Shown here: positions 1-12,025 of the stretch, piece by piece
Numbering within the stretch: position 1 is the stretch's first letter
How the letters are laid out: every line of letters starts with the position of its first letter
Position numbers and translations under genes: made by a program
The notes under the pieces: generated by a model
Told to the model about the DNA's origin: nothing
Databases searched by the model: none
The model's input: only the letters and a program-made list of their open reading frames with translations
DNA from: Saccharina japonica
Lineage: Eukaryota; Sar; Phaeophyceae; Laminariales; Laminariaceae
DNA length: 64,000 nucleotides
Assembly: GCA_008828725.1 (NCBI GenBank)
Contig: MEHQ01002695.1
Coordinates: forward strand, 548,071-612,070
Reading direction: 5' to 3'

Positions 1-476
1 TACCTGTATTCAATTAGAGCCGTGCTTGTACCTGCGTATACGATTTTTGGGCCCCGGCTCGGACAAAGGGGCTGGGAAATAGCTTGACGGTAAACACTAT
101 TTGTGTCTCTAGCTTAAGTAACCCTGCCCCTATCTCGACCGCTTTGGAATTTCTTGGGAACGAAGCTGTGATGAGGGCTTTTTTTCATGTGCACGTTGGT
201 ATCATATCAACCATTTGCATCGAAGCCTCGCCCCCCAAGTCGGCTATACTTCGCCTACTGATTGTCTTAGGTAGTACCTGGCTAAATATAGTATATATAT
301 TATATTCGTATGTATCTTTGCCAGGAGTTTTCTGCCCGTTTATTTTGCATACCGTTGTTCGATGGTAAAAAGTAAACCGTATTTGCTACTATATAGCCTG
401 GTGTGTTTCACCACCGCCGTTGTTTGTTTTGTTTTTTACTAGCCCCAGTCACGCCTCACAAAGCAGTTTGGTATAA

Positions 477-676
477 TAGGCGGATTGCCAGCTCACCCTT
501 CAATCACGACTCGCCGAACACCTCACGGCTCTTCGTGGCGCGGTTGGTGCAAGCGATTTTCTGCCTGGTCGGCTGGCAACCCGACGTGCTCACGTCCCGG
601 CCTTTTGTGGCACCGCGAAGATCTGGGGTCACACGACCTACGGCCATGCATCATGAGTCCCGCCCCCCCTATAATA
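477..676 (+). repeat. C-tailed dispersed repeat, diverged copy 1
   Basis: This matches the middle and end of the copies at 950 and 36810: the 'agctcaccct', 'ctcacggc.cttcg', 'ggtgcaagc', 'tgctc.cgtcccgg' and 'acgac.tacggccatgca' blocks appear in the same order. It ends in a short C-rich run. It is diverged and lacks the first ~70 bp of the family. Confidence 0.55.
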
Positions 677-949
677 TATATGATATATTTATAGGCTTGG
701 GTTGGCGTCGCCGTTGCAACGTACGCTGTAAAAACACGCCACTCGCTTGCGTGCAGCTAGACAACCAAAGGGTGCCGTTTTTTCTTTCCTTTTTTTTTTT
801 TGGCCGGTCACCAAGCTGTGCGCGTCGAGTAGATCATTTGTGCGTGTGGAGAACCATTGCCCCCTCCGCACAAAGGGGAATGCCGTCGTATCACGTTCGT
901 GTTAATATAGTAAGGCATTCCGCGAGGCAGTTACATAGTTAAAACCCAT

Positions 950-1242
950 TTGCTGCTCTCCGAAGTGGCCACAACCAGAAATTAAATTAACTCAAATATG
1001 AAGCTGTTGCGTTCATATTTGCAAGTCCGCCTCAGAGGGCGGTTCTTAGCAGGATGCAGCTCACCCTCATTGCGACTCGCCCGAATACCTCACGGCGCTT
1101 CGCGCTGTGCAAGCAATGTCCTGCCTGTTGGTGAAACCCAAAACGTGCTCCGTCCCGGCATTGTAGGGATGCGAGGGTCTAGGTCATCATACGGACTACG
1201 GCGCTGCACAACATAGTACTCCCCCCCCCCCCCCCCCCCCCT
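950..1242 (+). repeat. C-tailed dispersed repeat, copy 2 (near full length)
   Basis: About 290 bp, alignable end to end with 36810-37085. It begins near 'cccatttgctg', carries the block 'caagtccgcctcagag' and the block 'cggcattgtagggatgcgag', and ends in 'tagtactc' followed by about 22 C. It lies in the same orientation as the other copies. No open reading frame is shared between copies, so it looks non-coding. Confidence 0.7.
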
Positions 1243-1322
1243 ATATGCACCGCCTGCTCCTTACCGGTGTAAATATCTCTCTATACCGCCCTGGTATATT
1301 TTTTCCGGGTATTTGTTTACAG

Positions 1323-4295
1323 ATGTCAGTGAATTTACCCAGTTCCTCGTGCCTTTCCTGGAGCAAAGCCTGAACAATATGCGGCAGCGGGTAGACACCG
1401 TCTTGCCCAACCTGCACGAGGCGCCTGCGGAGTGGTTCAGGTACTGGGACGAGGTGAGAAGCGGAAGCCTGGAACATATCGCTGACTACTTGTAGCTGTG
1501 GCTAACAGTAGGGTTGTGAGCTGGGTGTTTCTATAAGCCGCCGGTTAGTCATTGGTTGGCTAGACTTAAATATTTTTTCAATTTTTTGTTAGACGCGCGG
1601 TATTTTCCATATTAAGGCCGTTTTTCCTGTGCGGTTCGGTTTTGAGCTTGAGATTTGTATTTTTCGATCTCAAAACTGAAAGCATCTGCTTTTACGTATG
1701 CAGTCCGATTGTGCAACATCTGAACGGAAAAAAAAAAAAAAAAACGATTTGAGAATCCGATGGTCTGCCTCATTATATACGTACTGGTTGGTATGCAGTC
1801 CGATTGTGCAAAATCTGACCGGAAAAAAAAAAAAGCGATTCGAGAACCCGATGGCCCAAGTCGTCCGATTTTGGCCCCAAAATCCGACACGACTTGGGCC
1901 ATCAGATTTTCCAATCGAAAAATGGCTTGGTCTCTGAATTCAAGATGTTATCCACGCAAGCTTAAGCAGCAGCAGAACGATTGATGAGATAGATGGTGAC
2001 TCAGCGACGTTGCTTCGCGCCCGACGCGCACTCGGCGGTCGACGCTCTCAGCGACGTACTCGCAGTTCGAAAATCGAAACAGTCAAGTCTTCCTAATAAT
2101 ATGCGAAGAAAACGGATTTGTTTTGTGTGCAGAGATTCGAGCAAACGGCGAGAACAGCTGTTGTTGCTGTTATTGTTGCTGTTATTGTGGTCTGGCGCCG
2201 CGAGGAGAGACGCGCCGAGTGCGCCGCAATGGGCGAAGGCCCCAAGCGACCGAGCTCACGCTGGCCGCCTCTGGTCTGGCGGCGAAGAGGCGTGTGCCGA
2301 GTGCGCGTCTCTCCGTCGCAAGACTGCAGTCGGCTGGGGCGGGCTCAGGCCTGGAGACGGAGAGAAGCGCACTCGGCGCGCGCCTGCCTCTCCGTACTCG
2401 TAGACTACTGCAGCACCAAGCAGCAGCCCGTCAGTCGGATGCTTCGTTGTGTCAAAATAAAAAATACCGACAGGTTTACTCGAGCGCCTAGTTGCGTGGG
2501 TAGGCACAATTCGATGTGTGTCGACGAGGGAAGAAATAGTTTAGTCTTGTCGCGATAAAAATGCAAGGCAAGAACCGTTGTGGGGGAGGAGGGAGAGGAG
2601 CCTACTTTTGTGACCCCGGATCTGAGTTACGACTATAGGGAGGAGAGAGAAAAGAAGGACGAAGATAAGAAAAGAAATGAACCAAAACAAACAAAACAAG
2701 TAAATTAGACGGCTGGTATGACTGCACTTGGTGTATAGGAGTTGTTGTTTTTTCGGAGTTAAAACTGGCGGCGTGGTCGACTTTTTTTTTTTTTTTTTCG
2801 TTTTTCGCGCGTGCTAACGTCGTCGCCGTGGTCGATTAGGATGGATCCGGATCACTGGAGCGGCCCGAGATCGTGCGAGCGCTGATGAAATCGGTCCCCG
2901 AGCTGAGCGGGCGGGACGAGGATTGGCTTCTGGGAACCTTCGGGTCGATCTGGGCGGTCATCGACCCGGATCAGGACGGTGAGAGACGAGGATTGCTGCC
3001 TGCTGCAAGCGCTGGTAAAATATCGTCGGGCGATTCCTGGCGTGTTTTGCTGCTGCTGCTGCTGCTGTTTTTGATTTCTGACCGCATCCATCCACCCCCC
3101 GTTGCTTTTGGTGGCGAGCGAGGGCTTGCCGTATAATAGGGGCTTTGCCGTAACCGGTGGAGGAGAAAGCTAGACCCGCTTCATCTTTTTCGGTCATTTC
3201 GACGAGCAGAATAGCATATTTTTTTTGTTTATTTTTAGTCCTCAGAAAACCGTATCCCGCTTGTGCGTTATTGTGTCCTTCGGCGAGCAGATTGATCTCG
3301 TTTGCCGTCGGAATTCTTTAAATTCCCGGCCCGTTTCTTGCCATCCGATCAGAATGGTCTTTTCTGCCTTCGGAAATCGTAAAAACGCCGGCCCGTTCTT
3401 ACCATTTGACAAGCAGAATGGTACATTCAGCGAGCAGAATGGTACATTCAGCGAGCAGAATGGTATTTTTGTCCCCAGAAAGTGGGTCTCGCCCGTCCAG
3501 CTCGTGTCATCGTTCGGCAAGCGTTCGGCAAGCAGAATGTTCCCGCACCCCCTCGGTATTCGTATTGCGCCCACCCGTTCTTGCCTTTTGACGAGCTGAA
3601 AGGTCTTTTTTCGTTGTCGGAAATCGCAGTGCGCCCGCGCGTTCTTTTCATTTTTTGACAAAGCAGAGTGGCCTTTTTTTGTTGTCGTCGGCAAATCGTA
3701 ATTCGCCCGCGCGTTTTCTTTTCGTCGTTCGACGAGAAGAAATAGTTTTTTTGTGCGCCTGCCGTTTTTTTTTTCTATCGTTGGACGAGCAGAATGGCAT
3801 TTTTGTCCTCGGGAAACGTAGTCCGCCCGCCCGCTCCACCGTCTGCTTCCATCGCCCCCCCCCCAACCCCTCCCCACCCCCTCCCCCCGATTATGTCGTC
3901 CACATGCAAGTCCGCCTTACAAGCGGTTCTTATTAGTAGGATGCAGCTCACCCTTCATGCGACTCAAATAAGGCCGGCCTCGGTCGGTGAATGCTCCGTC
4001 CCGGCATTGTAGGGATGCGAGGGTCTACGGTCATACGACTACGGCCATGCATGACAGGAATACCCCCCCACCCCCCCCTCCCCCGCCCCGTGCTCCGTCT
4101 CGAAAGGGATGCGTGGTCAATGGCCAAATGACTAAGGCAAGCAACAAATGAGTACGCCCCCCCCACCCCGCGCCCACGCTCTTCCCACAATGGCCGCTTT
4201 TGCGTCAAACAGGGAGGATTACTGAAGCAGAGTTCATGATGAATGGAGGCCTTTACGAAACACTTCTGGCCAACTATTTCAGCCATCTCATGTGA
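1323..4295 (+). CDS. EF-hand calcium-binding protein, 3' part (three exons)
   Basis: Exons 1323-1453, 2840-2978 and 4213-4295 join in phase. Exon one ends GACGAG before GTGAGA; exon two starts GATGGA after ATTAG. The junction restores a canonical 12-residue EF-hand loop, DEDGSGSLERPE, preceded by helix residues PAEWFRYW. The second junction, DPDQDG then RITEAEF, restores a second perfect loop with Glu at position 12, and the frame stops at 4293-4295. About 117 residues are visible, so this is the carboxy end of the protein. Both loops have all Ca2+ ligands and should bind calcium. The first visible exon opens in mid-codon, so the N-terminus is missing. The family beyond 'EF-hand pair' could not be named. 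Both introns are filled with repeats: a broken Mutator-type element in the first, and a minisatellite plus the C-tailed repeat in the second. Confidence 0.85.
1615..2500 (+). mobile_element. Rearranged, end-deleted relative of the 48202 Mutator-type element
   Basis: From 1615 the sequence follows the reverse complement of the element at 48202-48995: the terminal 'ggccgtttt..tgcggttcg' block, the 'cagtccgattgtgcaaaatctgaccgg' region, the 'cccaagtcgtc' palindrome and 'aagatgttatccacgc'. At about 2063-2290 a block containing 'gttcgaaaatcgaaacagtc' and 'gagcaaacggcgaga' is flipped relative to its place in the intact copy. The far terminal inverted repeat was not found, so the right boundary is approximate. 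There is no transposase. The copy sits inside intron 1454-2839 of the EF-hand gene. Confidence 0.65.
3195..3840. repeat. Degenerate minisatellite, ~60-70 bp units
   Basis: About nine imperfect units share a core of the type 'cgagcagaatgg', a T-rich run, 'gtc.tcggaaa.cgta' and 'cgcccgcgcgttctt'. A 21-bp sub-unit 'ggtacattcagcgagcagaat' is repeated near 3419-3461. It lies within the intron 2979-4212 of the EF-hand gene. Confidence 0.7.
3899..4086 (+). repeat. C-tailed dispersed repeat, copy 3 (internally shortened)
   Basis: It carries 'catgcaagtccgcc', 'ggttctta', 'aggatgcagctcaccct', 'cggcattgtagggatgcgag' and 'acgactacggccatgcatgaca', then C-rich DNA. Relative to 36810-37085 about 60 bp in the middle is missing. 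It is intronic in the EF-hand gene. Confidence 0.7.
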
Positions 4296-5327
4296 CACCA
4301 CACCGGGGCGGGCTATTCATAGAACGCGCAGAAGAAGGAAGGCGCTCGCGCGGGGGGGGGGGGGGGGGGGGGGGGAGAGGAGAGGAAAATGAGGGGACAA
4401 TGGAGCGCGGACATGGGGCAAAGTATGCGTTCTTGTTCGTTCCCTCTGTACAATGGTAAGGAAGGAAACCGAGCAAACTCTTTGTGCCGGCGGACGCGTT
4501 GCTTTGGTCGGTGTGTTTCGACTGGCCCCATGCGACCGAGAGATGGTTGGCTGGCACGTGATTCCTTCCCCTCTTTTTATCATAAAACCCAGCTTGACTT
4601 TTATGTCGCCAAATACTGTATACAAGAGAAGAGTGTCGGTTTCACGTATGAATATGATATGATACTGGGGCGCGTGCTGCCTTGCTTTTCGGGGGGGGGG
4701 GGGCCGGGCCGGCGGGCTGCTGGCGCGTAACTATTGGTGTTGCGTGTCCTTTGTACGGAGACGCTCTTTGGCACTGGAGGGGGGGGGGGGGGGTCGGGGA
4801 AACGCTCGTGGTCTCCGTTTTTGGCCGCAGCTAGACCCCAGCGGCGGGCGCATTTCGTCGCAGGCGAAACAGGTTAAGAGTAAACCACACAACGCGGCCC
4901 CGGCCCGCACCGCACCGTACGGCCCCGGACCGGACCGGACCAGACCGGAACGGAACGGAACGGAACGGACCGAACCGCACAGCACCGCACCGCATCACAT
5001 AGCACCGTGCGGCCTCGCTTCGCACCGGCCCCCTCTTCCGGGCGATGCACTTCGTAGACGAACACTAAAGGCCGTGGCATGCCAAGCCATGTCATGATAC
5101 ATAGCGAGAAAGCGGAGGGAGGTATAGGTTCTCACGCGCGCGGTGATTTTCTTTTCTTTTCTTTTCTCCCCCCCCCCCCCCCCCCCCCACTCTTTAGGCA
5201 GGGAAAGGTAGTACGAGTCCCCCTCGCCGTGTTAGAATCTGTCTGGTATCGATATCAAATGGGAAAGTATATTCCTTCTGCCAAGCGCGGGCGTATGCCT
5301 CGTTTGTACGTGCGCAAAAGCTACGTT

Positions 5328-5406
5328 CCACCCTGGGCGGAAATACAAGGACCGCTTTGTATTGATATTAACGTACAAACGCTCCTTGTATTTCCGCCCA
5401 GAGCGG
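5328..5406. mobile_element. 79-bp Tc1/mariner-type MITE, copy S1
   Basis: The ends are nearly perfect inverted repeats of about 30 bp built around 'ccctgggcggaaatacaagg' and its complement. Length and the internal '..aaatayaagga' motif match the copies at 13599, 22237 and 34255. TA follows the right end; the left dinucleotide is degraded. No coding capacity. Confidence 0.7.
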
Positions 5407-5574
5407 TACGTACGTAGGATGCGTACACACACATGCAGGCGGACGGACGGACGGACGAACAGACGGACGGACGAACGGACGGTGTTCGTTCAAAGTACGC
5501 GAGCCCTCTCTCTCCCCGAAACGTTGCATTGCGTCTCCGCGTCGTACCCCCGATTTTTGTTTTTTTTTTTTGCT

Positions 5575-5612
<38 letters not shown>

Positions 5613-6086
5613 AGGGATCGAATAGCTGTAGATACGGGGGACGGGCTGCAAACTTTTTTTTCACACACGGCAGCACCGTGTCGAAGCTGCTGTAGTTGAC
5701 GGGTGTGTCGCGCCCACGCGCACGCAGCAAGCAGGGGGGAAGGGGGGCGGGGGGGAAGGAGTCACGCTGTGTATATATGGGTTTCCAAGTGGAAGGGGCG
5801 AGAGGAAGAGGGGAGGGGGGGGGGGAGAGCGGGTGAGAGGGAGGGCGGGGGCGGATGAAGGGGGTTCTGCAACGCTGTTGATTTGTTTTCCGTTGGAAGT
5901 GGGAGGATCTGTTGCGTTTCCTTGTTTATCTGTTATTCCTTCGGACTGGCGTGCGTGTGTGTGTTTGCTGGCAAGCTCGCACCCGGCAAACGCATCCATT
6001 CCGCTGGTGTAGCGAAGGGGGCAGGCACTGGTACGACTCGTGGGCCGGGGGGGGGGCGTGCCCCAAGCGACGAGAGAGATGAGGCG

Positions 6087-6138
6087 CTCGGAAGCTACGT
6101 ACGGAAAATCTCACGAATTTCCGTACGTAGCTTCCGAG
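6087..6138. other. Perfect 21-bp inverted repeat with 10-base loop
   Basis: The left arm 6087-6107 and right arm 6118-6138 are exact reverse complements around the loop 'atctcacgaa'. The arm contains the palindrome CTACGTAC. It sits at the start of a purine-rich tract with repeated 'ggctctcgagag'. It could be a hairpin RNA precursor, a cruciform, or a minimal mobile element; nothing decides among these. Confidence 0.8.
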
Positions 6139-6149
6139 AGGACGAACAA

Positions 6150-6480
6150 AAAACGAAAGGCTCTCGAAAAGATCGAAAGACAGGCTCTCGCGAGGGCCGA
6201 GGGGCTCTCGACAGGATGGAAAGGCTGTCGATAGGAGTGGAAATACTCTGGAGAGAGAGAGGGGGAGGGAGGGAGGACGGGAACGCTTTTGGGGAGGGTA
6301 TAGAAAAGCTCGCAAGAGGGCGGAGAGGCTTTCGAGGGGATGGAGAGACTCTTGAGAAGAGTGGAGGGGCTCTCTCGAGAGAGTTGGAGAGGCTCGAGAG
6401 GGTGGAACGGTTCTAGAGAGGGTGGAGCAGACGCTCTAGAGGGGCAAAAAAAGAAAGGCTCTCGGGAGAGACACGAGAGC
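6150..6480. repeat. Purine-rich imperfect tandem repeat
   Basis: The words 'aggctctcg' and 'gatggagaggct' recur roughly every 25-35 bases with G/A-rich spacers. Open frames in it encode only Arg/Glu/Gly/Ser or Ser/Pro/Leu low-complexity peptides. Confidence 0.6.
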
Positions 6481-8622
6481 GGTGCGCGGAAGATGCCAGT
6501 TTTAGTCCAATCTGCTTCCCTGAACTGGACCGGCATCTCCATATGGTATACCTGTTGGCCTGTTCAGAGGCATCTAGGGCAAAACAAAAAACACACCACA
6601 TGTTTTTTTAGGGTTGATGGTGGTAAGATGTTTTCGCCACAACCCCGGCTAGTTTTTGTTTGGTTGCTGTCCTGATTTTTTTTTTTTTTTTTTCAAGGGT
6701 CTCTTTTTTTTCTTCTTTTTTTTCGTGCTAGATTTTTTGTTTTGGCCGATTTGGTCGCGCTGCTGCTACTGTGCAACTCCGTGATCCGACCCGCATGTTT
6801 ATTTATGCCCCCCCCCCCCTCCCCCCCGTCCGATCGGAGCCACCTGATACGACTTACGGCACACCCGGCGTCTGCGATCGGTGGCTGAAGGGCTGGACTT
6901 GGGATTTCTGCGTGACCTCCGATAGTGCGATGGTGCCTTCTCTAGGTTTGAACTAAGGTGTAGCCTAGCAGTGTGGTGGTGATTTGGTGGACCCGTGGCG
7001 CCTTCCCGAGAGCGAGCGACCGACAGAACAGGGAAGGCGGGGTGGGGGATGGGGGTAGATGGCGGGCATGAAGGGAGGGGTGAGAGATAGAGAGAGATGG
7101 GGAGGGGGAAGAGAGAAGGGCGGGGGGGGGGGAGAGAAAGAGAGAGAGAGAGCGGAGGCGGGCGGGCAGGCAGGCGGGGGAGGTATGGGGGAGAGGAGGG
7201 TGGGTGGAAGACGGAGCGAGAGAGAGAGAGAAAGAGACGTGGGGGGTAAACGAAAAAAACTTGCGATTCCAAAGTTGTACCGTGTGAAGGAAGACCAAGT
7301 CACAAAAAAAGTGCAGCACAGCAGTAAATAGCCGTCTACCTTTCTTTTTTGTTTGCATGTGCCGGGGCGCGGGAGGGGTGAACCGGAAGAGGAGGAGAGA
7401 GAGGCACGAGAACAATGACGATGATGGTAGTCGTACACAAAACTGTAATTACTCTTAGAAGAGGGACGGTTGGTGGACGGGACGGTTTCGGGATGCGGTG
7501 CGCCAGGTCGCTAGCGGTACGGTCGATGGCCAACAAAAATGCTATTATTGTAGGAGACCCGTCTTTTTGGGGGTGCGTCTAGGCCTGTTTTGACTATAAT
7601 ATACTAGTTTTAGTGTAGGGGCGGTCAGTCAAGGGGGTCAAACCGGGGTCTCCTTTCGTACGAGCACGTTTGATGGCGAGTGGGTTTTTCTTCAACGTTG
7701 GCGTTTCTGCAACAACAATGGCTATAGACCGGCTGAGGCGCCATCATCCCTCGGTCCATTCATTCGTACGTACCAGGTATAAAATACGGTTCGGGCATTT
7801 ATTTTTATTTTTCTCCCCCGTTTTTTTTTTCATTTTGTTTTTATTAGTTGTTTTCAGTTTTTGGATGCTCCCTAGTCGTTGGGATACATATTGTTTTCTT
7901 CACGAGTCAAGAAGAGCTGGCGAGCAACGCCTAGCTGACGAAGCGACAGTCCCCCTCCCCATCCTTGAAGGGGGCAACCTAGACAAGTGTGTCATGTTTA
8001 TGTCTATGGCTGTGTTATAGATGGCACCGGGTACTTGGTACCAAGGTAAAGTTGTCGGTATGGTTCTCTCTTTCTTGAGCGAACTCTCGGCACAACAAGG
8101 CTGTTTTTCTTTTTTCTTTTTTTCGTCGGGCCTGCCGCGCGTTTGTTTCCTTTCGTTTTTTGTTGTCGAGGCAGGCCACCCGCGGGTTTCCAAAGTTATA
8201 ACATTTTTGTTGCCGAGGCACGTGTCGTATAGAGGTCACCCAGGTTTTCGAAACGGCTCGAAAACCATTTTTTTGTACCATGCGACGTATAGCTGTCGGC
8301 TATTGTTGCCTCTTCTAAAGTTATGAGCATGCTGCTGCTGCTGCTGCTGCTTCTACTCGTGGGACAGCGGCTTCTGTCGTTTTATCAGACCTTTGCTGCA
8401 CTTGCTATAGCCTGTTACTACCGTAGCTAAGACCAGAGATGCAGCAAGCAAGCAGTGTTTGTTGTTGTCCCTCCCGGGAGAAGGAGTACTATTGATAGTT
8501 GTTGTTGGTGTCTTGATTTTTGGTTTCGGTTGTTTTCGTCCGTTTGTTGTGTGCTTGTGACGTCTCGCAAACACCATCACCAGAAGCGGTGGCTGCGTCC
8601 ATTGCGAAGCACGCCCAATACG

Positions 8623-9359
8623 TACGAGCTGGGCCAGCCAAGACTCTGCTAGAACAGTCAATCGGCTATGCCCCGCTCAATAATGCGTGTTTTGACTTTA
8701 TTTTTTGACACGGTGTTCCTCAAGTATCAATCAACCTTTTCGATGTCATCCCTTTTTCTTTTTTTCTTTCCTCAGGATATATGACCGATCCAACGATCCG
8801 TAAAAATGAAAAAGTGGTCATAACTAGTCAAAAAAAATAAAGAAAAAAAAGGGATGACACGGAGTACATTCGCATTTGTGTTTCAAATACATGGTAAAAA
8901 AATCAGTTCGAAAAGTGAAAAATTGAGCGGGGCATCGCAGTAAAACTGCCGTTTTCGTAATTACTTGTTTCAGTATAGAATCGTTTTTTTGTTATATCTC
9001 TTGATGGGTGATGAATTGGGCAATGCAACTTGCATCGATCGTCTCCTTGTGTCTCAAGCATTGTCTACACCAAATTTCAGCTTGATCGGGAATGGCGATT
9101 TTTTTAGCTGTCATGTGAAATTAGCGTCGAAATCTGGTGAAAAAATAGATTTTATGGTACTTTTGGGTTTTCGCGGATATCTCGGCGAAATCGAGTCGGT
9201 TTTTTTAAAAGTTAAGAAAAGTTCATAATATACTGTTTTTTTTGCATCTCCAATAATATGTCAGGATCATCTCTGCCAAATTTCTAAGTCTAACTCGAAT
9301 AATTGGCGGCGCTAGAAGCTCACAACAGAAAATCCGTTTTATGGCTGGCCCAGCTCGTA
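8623..9359. mobile_element. 737-bp element with 18-bp perfect terminal inverted repeats
   Basis: The ends are TACGAGCTGGGCCAGCCA at 8623-8640 and its exact reverse complement at 9342-9359. A second inverted pair, GCCCCGCTCAAT near 8668 and ATTGAGCGGGGC near 8927, and an inner hairpin at about 8743-8858 ('tcatccctttttc' against its complement, around 'tatgacc/ggtcata') lie within. No clear target-site duplication was seen. A short frame at 8965-9228 resembles no transposase I know. Superfamily unknown. Confidence 0.55.
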
Positions 9360-9609
9360 GTCAAAATACAACGTTGTTCGTAATGCACTGTTTTCATTCC
9401 TTTCCGCTCATCATCTATACCTACTATACCTACCTGCCGATTGCACTATCGGCCCGTCCATATTGATAAATGCGTTGATTGGGGATGTTCAAGTCAAACC
9501 TGATAAATCAACACACACGGCACCCCGAGGAGGTGGGGTTTGACCCAGGCAGGGGGTCTGCGTGATGGCTATCGGTACTCATTGCCGTACAGGGGGTCAA
9601 CCCGCCAGG

Positions 9610-9785
9610 GATCATGCGACACAAGAAAATTAAAAAAATCGGCAAGAGTCATGCCTGAGGTCAAGGAGAAGTGAGGACGGACGGACAACAATTCAGGTGA
9701 GACAAGCGAATGGAAAAATCGGCCAGAGTCATGTCTGAGGTCAACGATATGTGAGTAGTGAGGACGGGACGGACAACATTTCATT
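9610..9785. repeat. Tandem duplication, ~80-bp unit
   Basis: Two imperfect units share 'aaaatcggc.agagtcatg.ctgaggtcaa', a variable GA stretch and 'gaggacgg.acggacaaca'. Confidence 0.65.
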
Positions 9786-10584
9786 TTTGCTAAGAAGAGT
9801 CCCCAGTGTACCACTGGTGAATTTCACAGCAGCACTGACTTTGCCTAAAGTAGTACGTGTGGTGAGCAAATGTTCGACGATCGATTTCCTCTGGAAGAAA
9901 GTTGTCCATAGCACTTTGTTCGACTAATCAAACTCGACATTCCCGACAATCGAACCACATCTAACTATAGTAGCGGTAAAACAAGCAAACACACACACAC
10001 ACGAGCTCTCCTTACTATACACCACGTTCGCAGGAATCTTTAGGCACCATATGTGCTGTTTTGGTCGATTTTCCCTCCGTTTGGTGACCGTCGGCATGGG
10101 ATGGGATCAGGGTGATTGGTGGGTCATACCGGTGGCTCAACTATAAATAAATCAAGGTTCAGTTTGAGGGCTTAGGGTGCCAAGCGGGAGCAGCAGGAGC
10201 CGAGCGAGCGCGCATGGTTCCCAAACTATTTCTTGGAAACTGGTACATGGTAGGTGTATTTTGTCGTTTGGTCCTTGGCCAAAAACGAGCTACTACGAGT
10301 ACTACTGCTGAAAGTATTGTGCAGTCCATCACCACCAAAACAGCAGAGACCCTCTAGTCGAAGTCGCGACCTCCCCCTCCCCCCAGAAAAAAGGCCGAAA
10401 ATCTTACGCCACCTCCAACCAAAGATGTCAGGAGGCAGCTCTTTTCGCCCCTTTGACAGGACAGCAAAATAACTTTGACTTTCATTTTTTTTTGGCCTTG
10501 GCTGACACCAAACTATTCGGTTTTGGTGTGGAGCACTGGGCCCTATAATAACCTAATGTGTACCTACCTACAGAGAGAAACATT

Positions 10585-10908
10585 TCGTGCCCACAGTTTT
10601 CTGGTTGGGCATTTGTTTTAGATGGGAATTTTAATTTTTGATTGGTGGGAAATCCTTGATCGACATTTGTGGTCATTGCGGAATAAAAAAAGCCAGCAAC
10701 ACTCCTTCCCCGGGTATACATGCTACGGGTGCGCTCACAAGCGACATTTCGTGTCCGCACTTCTCTGATTGGTCCATTTTTTAAAATCGGAATTTAGATT
10801 GGTGCATAATCCTTGATCGACTTATGTCGTTTCGCGGAATCAAAAATGCCAGCAACACTCCTTCCCCGGGTATACATGCTATGGGTGCGTGCGCTCACAA
10901 GCGAAACC
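10585..10908. repeat. Tandem duplication, ~155-bp unit
   Basis: Two units share 'acatttcgtg.ccgcac/cacag', 'ttgatcgac', 'gccagcaacactccttcccc', 'gggtatacatgcta.gggtgcg' and 'gctcacaagcga'. The 3' halves are almost identical; the 5' halves have diverged. Confidence 0.75.
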
Positions 10909-11252
10909 ACGACTCAACAACTCAAATCACTCGACAATGATCTGTAGGTCAGCAACCCAGGGCGACCCTCCTCCGCCCCCCCCCCCCCCCCCCCCCCCCC
11001 CACAGGGAGTGAGCAACGGCGGCGGTAAAAAAAGTAGAACAGCCCACGCCACGCCAAAGCTGTACACTGACTGACTGCTGTACAGACCTTGGCCCGCATT
11101 CCACAAAATCGTTAGAAAATACCGTACCGGGTATACCACCCCAGGCAGCCCCAGGTGGTACTTTTTACTGTAAATGCTCAGCCTAACCCTAACACCAACC
11201 CCGAACGCCTGGAAATTTTCAACGGCTAATCTCGGGTCGGGTAAAACTTCAC

Positions 11253-11790
11253 GGGTCAGGTCGGGTCGGGTAAAAGGGTGACCCGACCCGACCCGACCCG
11301 TGAGAGTTTCAAAACCTCCTGACCTGACCCGACCCGACCCGTGAGATTTCAAAATATTCCTGACCCGACCCGCACGATCCGTGAAGAGCCCTGGAATTTT
11401 CTCGGAATTAGGGCGTGACGATAAGTCACTTACTTATATATTGTGGACTACTACAGTAGTGGTTCCTCTATAGTGCCGATACGCGCCAGGCAACAATACC
11501 GGCACTATAGGCGACAACCGGCACTATTTACTCCGCACACTGCCACACTGGTTAATCCCATCTGTGCCACGCGATTTCGAAGGGGCACTATATAGCGGGC
11601 ACCCGGCACTACTCAACCGACACTATAGAGGGACCACTGTCATACTGCATCCACCAGCTGGTCCAAAAGCTGGGCTGGGTCGTATATATTACGGAAGCAT
11701 GCACGCAGCCAGCGGAGGAAGACCGCGCCTTGAACGAATCCGAGGAAACCGTACGTACGTCCGTACATATATAGTAGGTGCAGAGAGAGT
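11253..11790. repeat. 538-bp exact direct repeat, left copy
   Basis: As far as I can read, this is base-for-base the same as 12026-12563, offset by 773. It starts in TCGGG/CCCGA-rich DNA with internal inverted repeats, continues through several 'ggcactata' words and ends '..gcagagagagt'. Flanks differ on both sides. The ends are not TG...CA and no target duplication was seen, so it is not an obvious LTR pair. Confidence 0.9.
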
Positions 11791-12025
11791 CAACATAAAA
11801 CAAAACTCTCCAAAGCTGAAGGGAAAAAAAAAAACACCGATCAAGTAGCCGGGCAGCAAGTAACACCGACCAGCCCAAACCAGTTTATAGTTATTAATAG
11901 AGTAGTTCTATAAATTGTATAAGGAATACCTGATAGAACGAGGAATCAGCGTGCACACTGGGTGCGCTGGATAATCGATGGGTGGATAAAAGCAGGACTG
12001 TTCACGATTAGGGCCAAACCTCGCG
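11791..12025. other. 235-bp spacer between the 538-bp direct repeats
   Basis: The spacer is A-rich at its left end and shows no coding signal. Its right end, 'caggactgttcacg', resembles the complement of the sequence ending '..gtgaagagccctg' inside the repeat. Confidence 0.6.

Larger units (their letters stand above)
1..1322. other. 5' noncoding stretch, probably intron or upstream of the EF-hand gene
   Basis: No convincing exon was found. The stretch holds two copies of the C-tailed dispersed repeat (about 477-676 and 950-1242), a T-rich run near 780-800, and a run of about 22 C at the end of the second copy. Since the first recognised exon of the EF-hand gene opens in mid-codon at 1323, earlier exons must lie here or left of the window, but none could be placed. 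Confidence 0.5.
4296..11250. other. Repeat-rich intergenic DNA without a credible gene
   Basis: Open frames here are short, low in complexity, or mirror images of G/C or purine tracts. Contents include G runs at 4352-4374 and 5577-5611, a C run near 5168-5189, a degenerate CCGGA/ACGGA array at about 4893-5030, a GACG array at about 5438-5481, purine-rich repeats at 5740-6480 and 7060-7250, a perfect hairpin at 6087-6138, a mariner-type MITE at 5328, an inverted-repeat element at 8623-9359, and two tandem duplications near 9620 and 10585. Confidence 0.6.
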
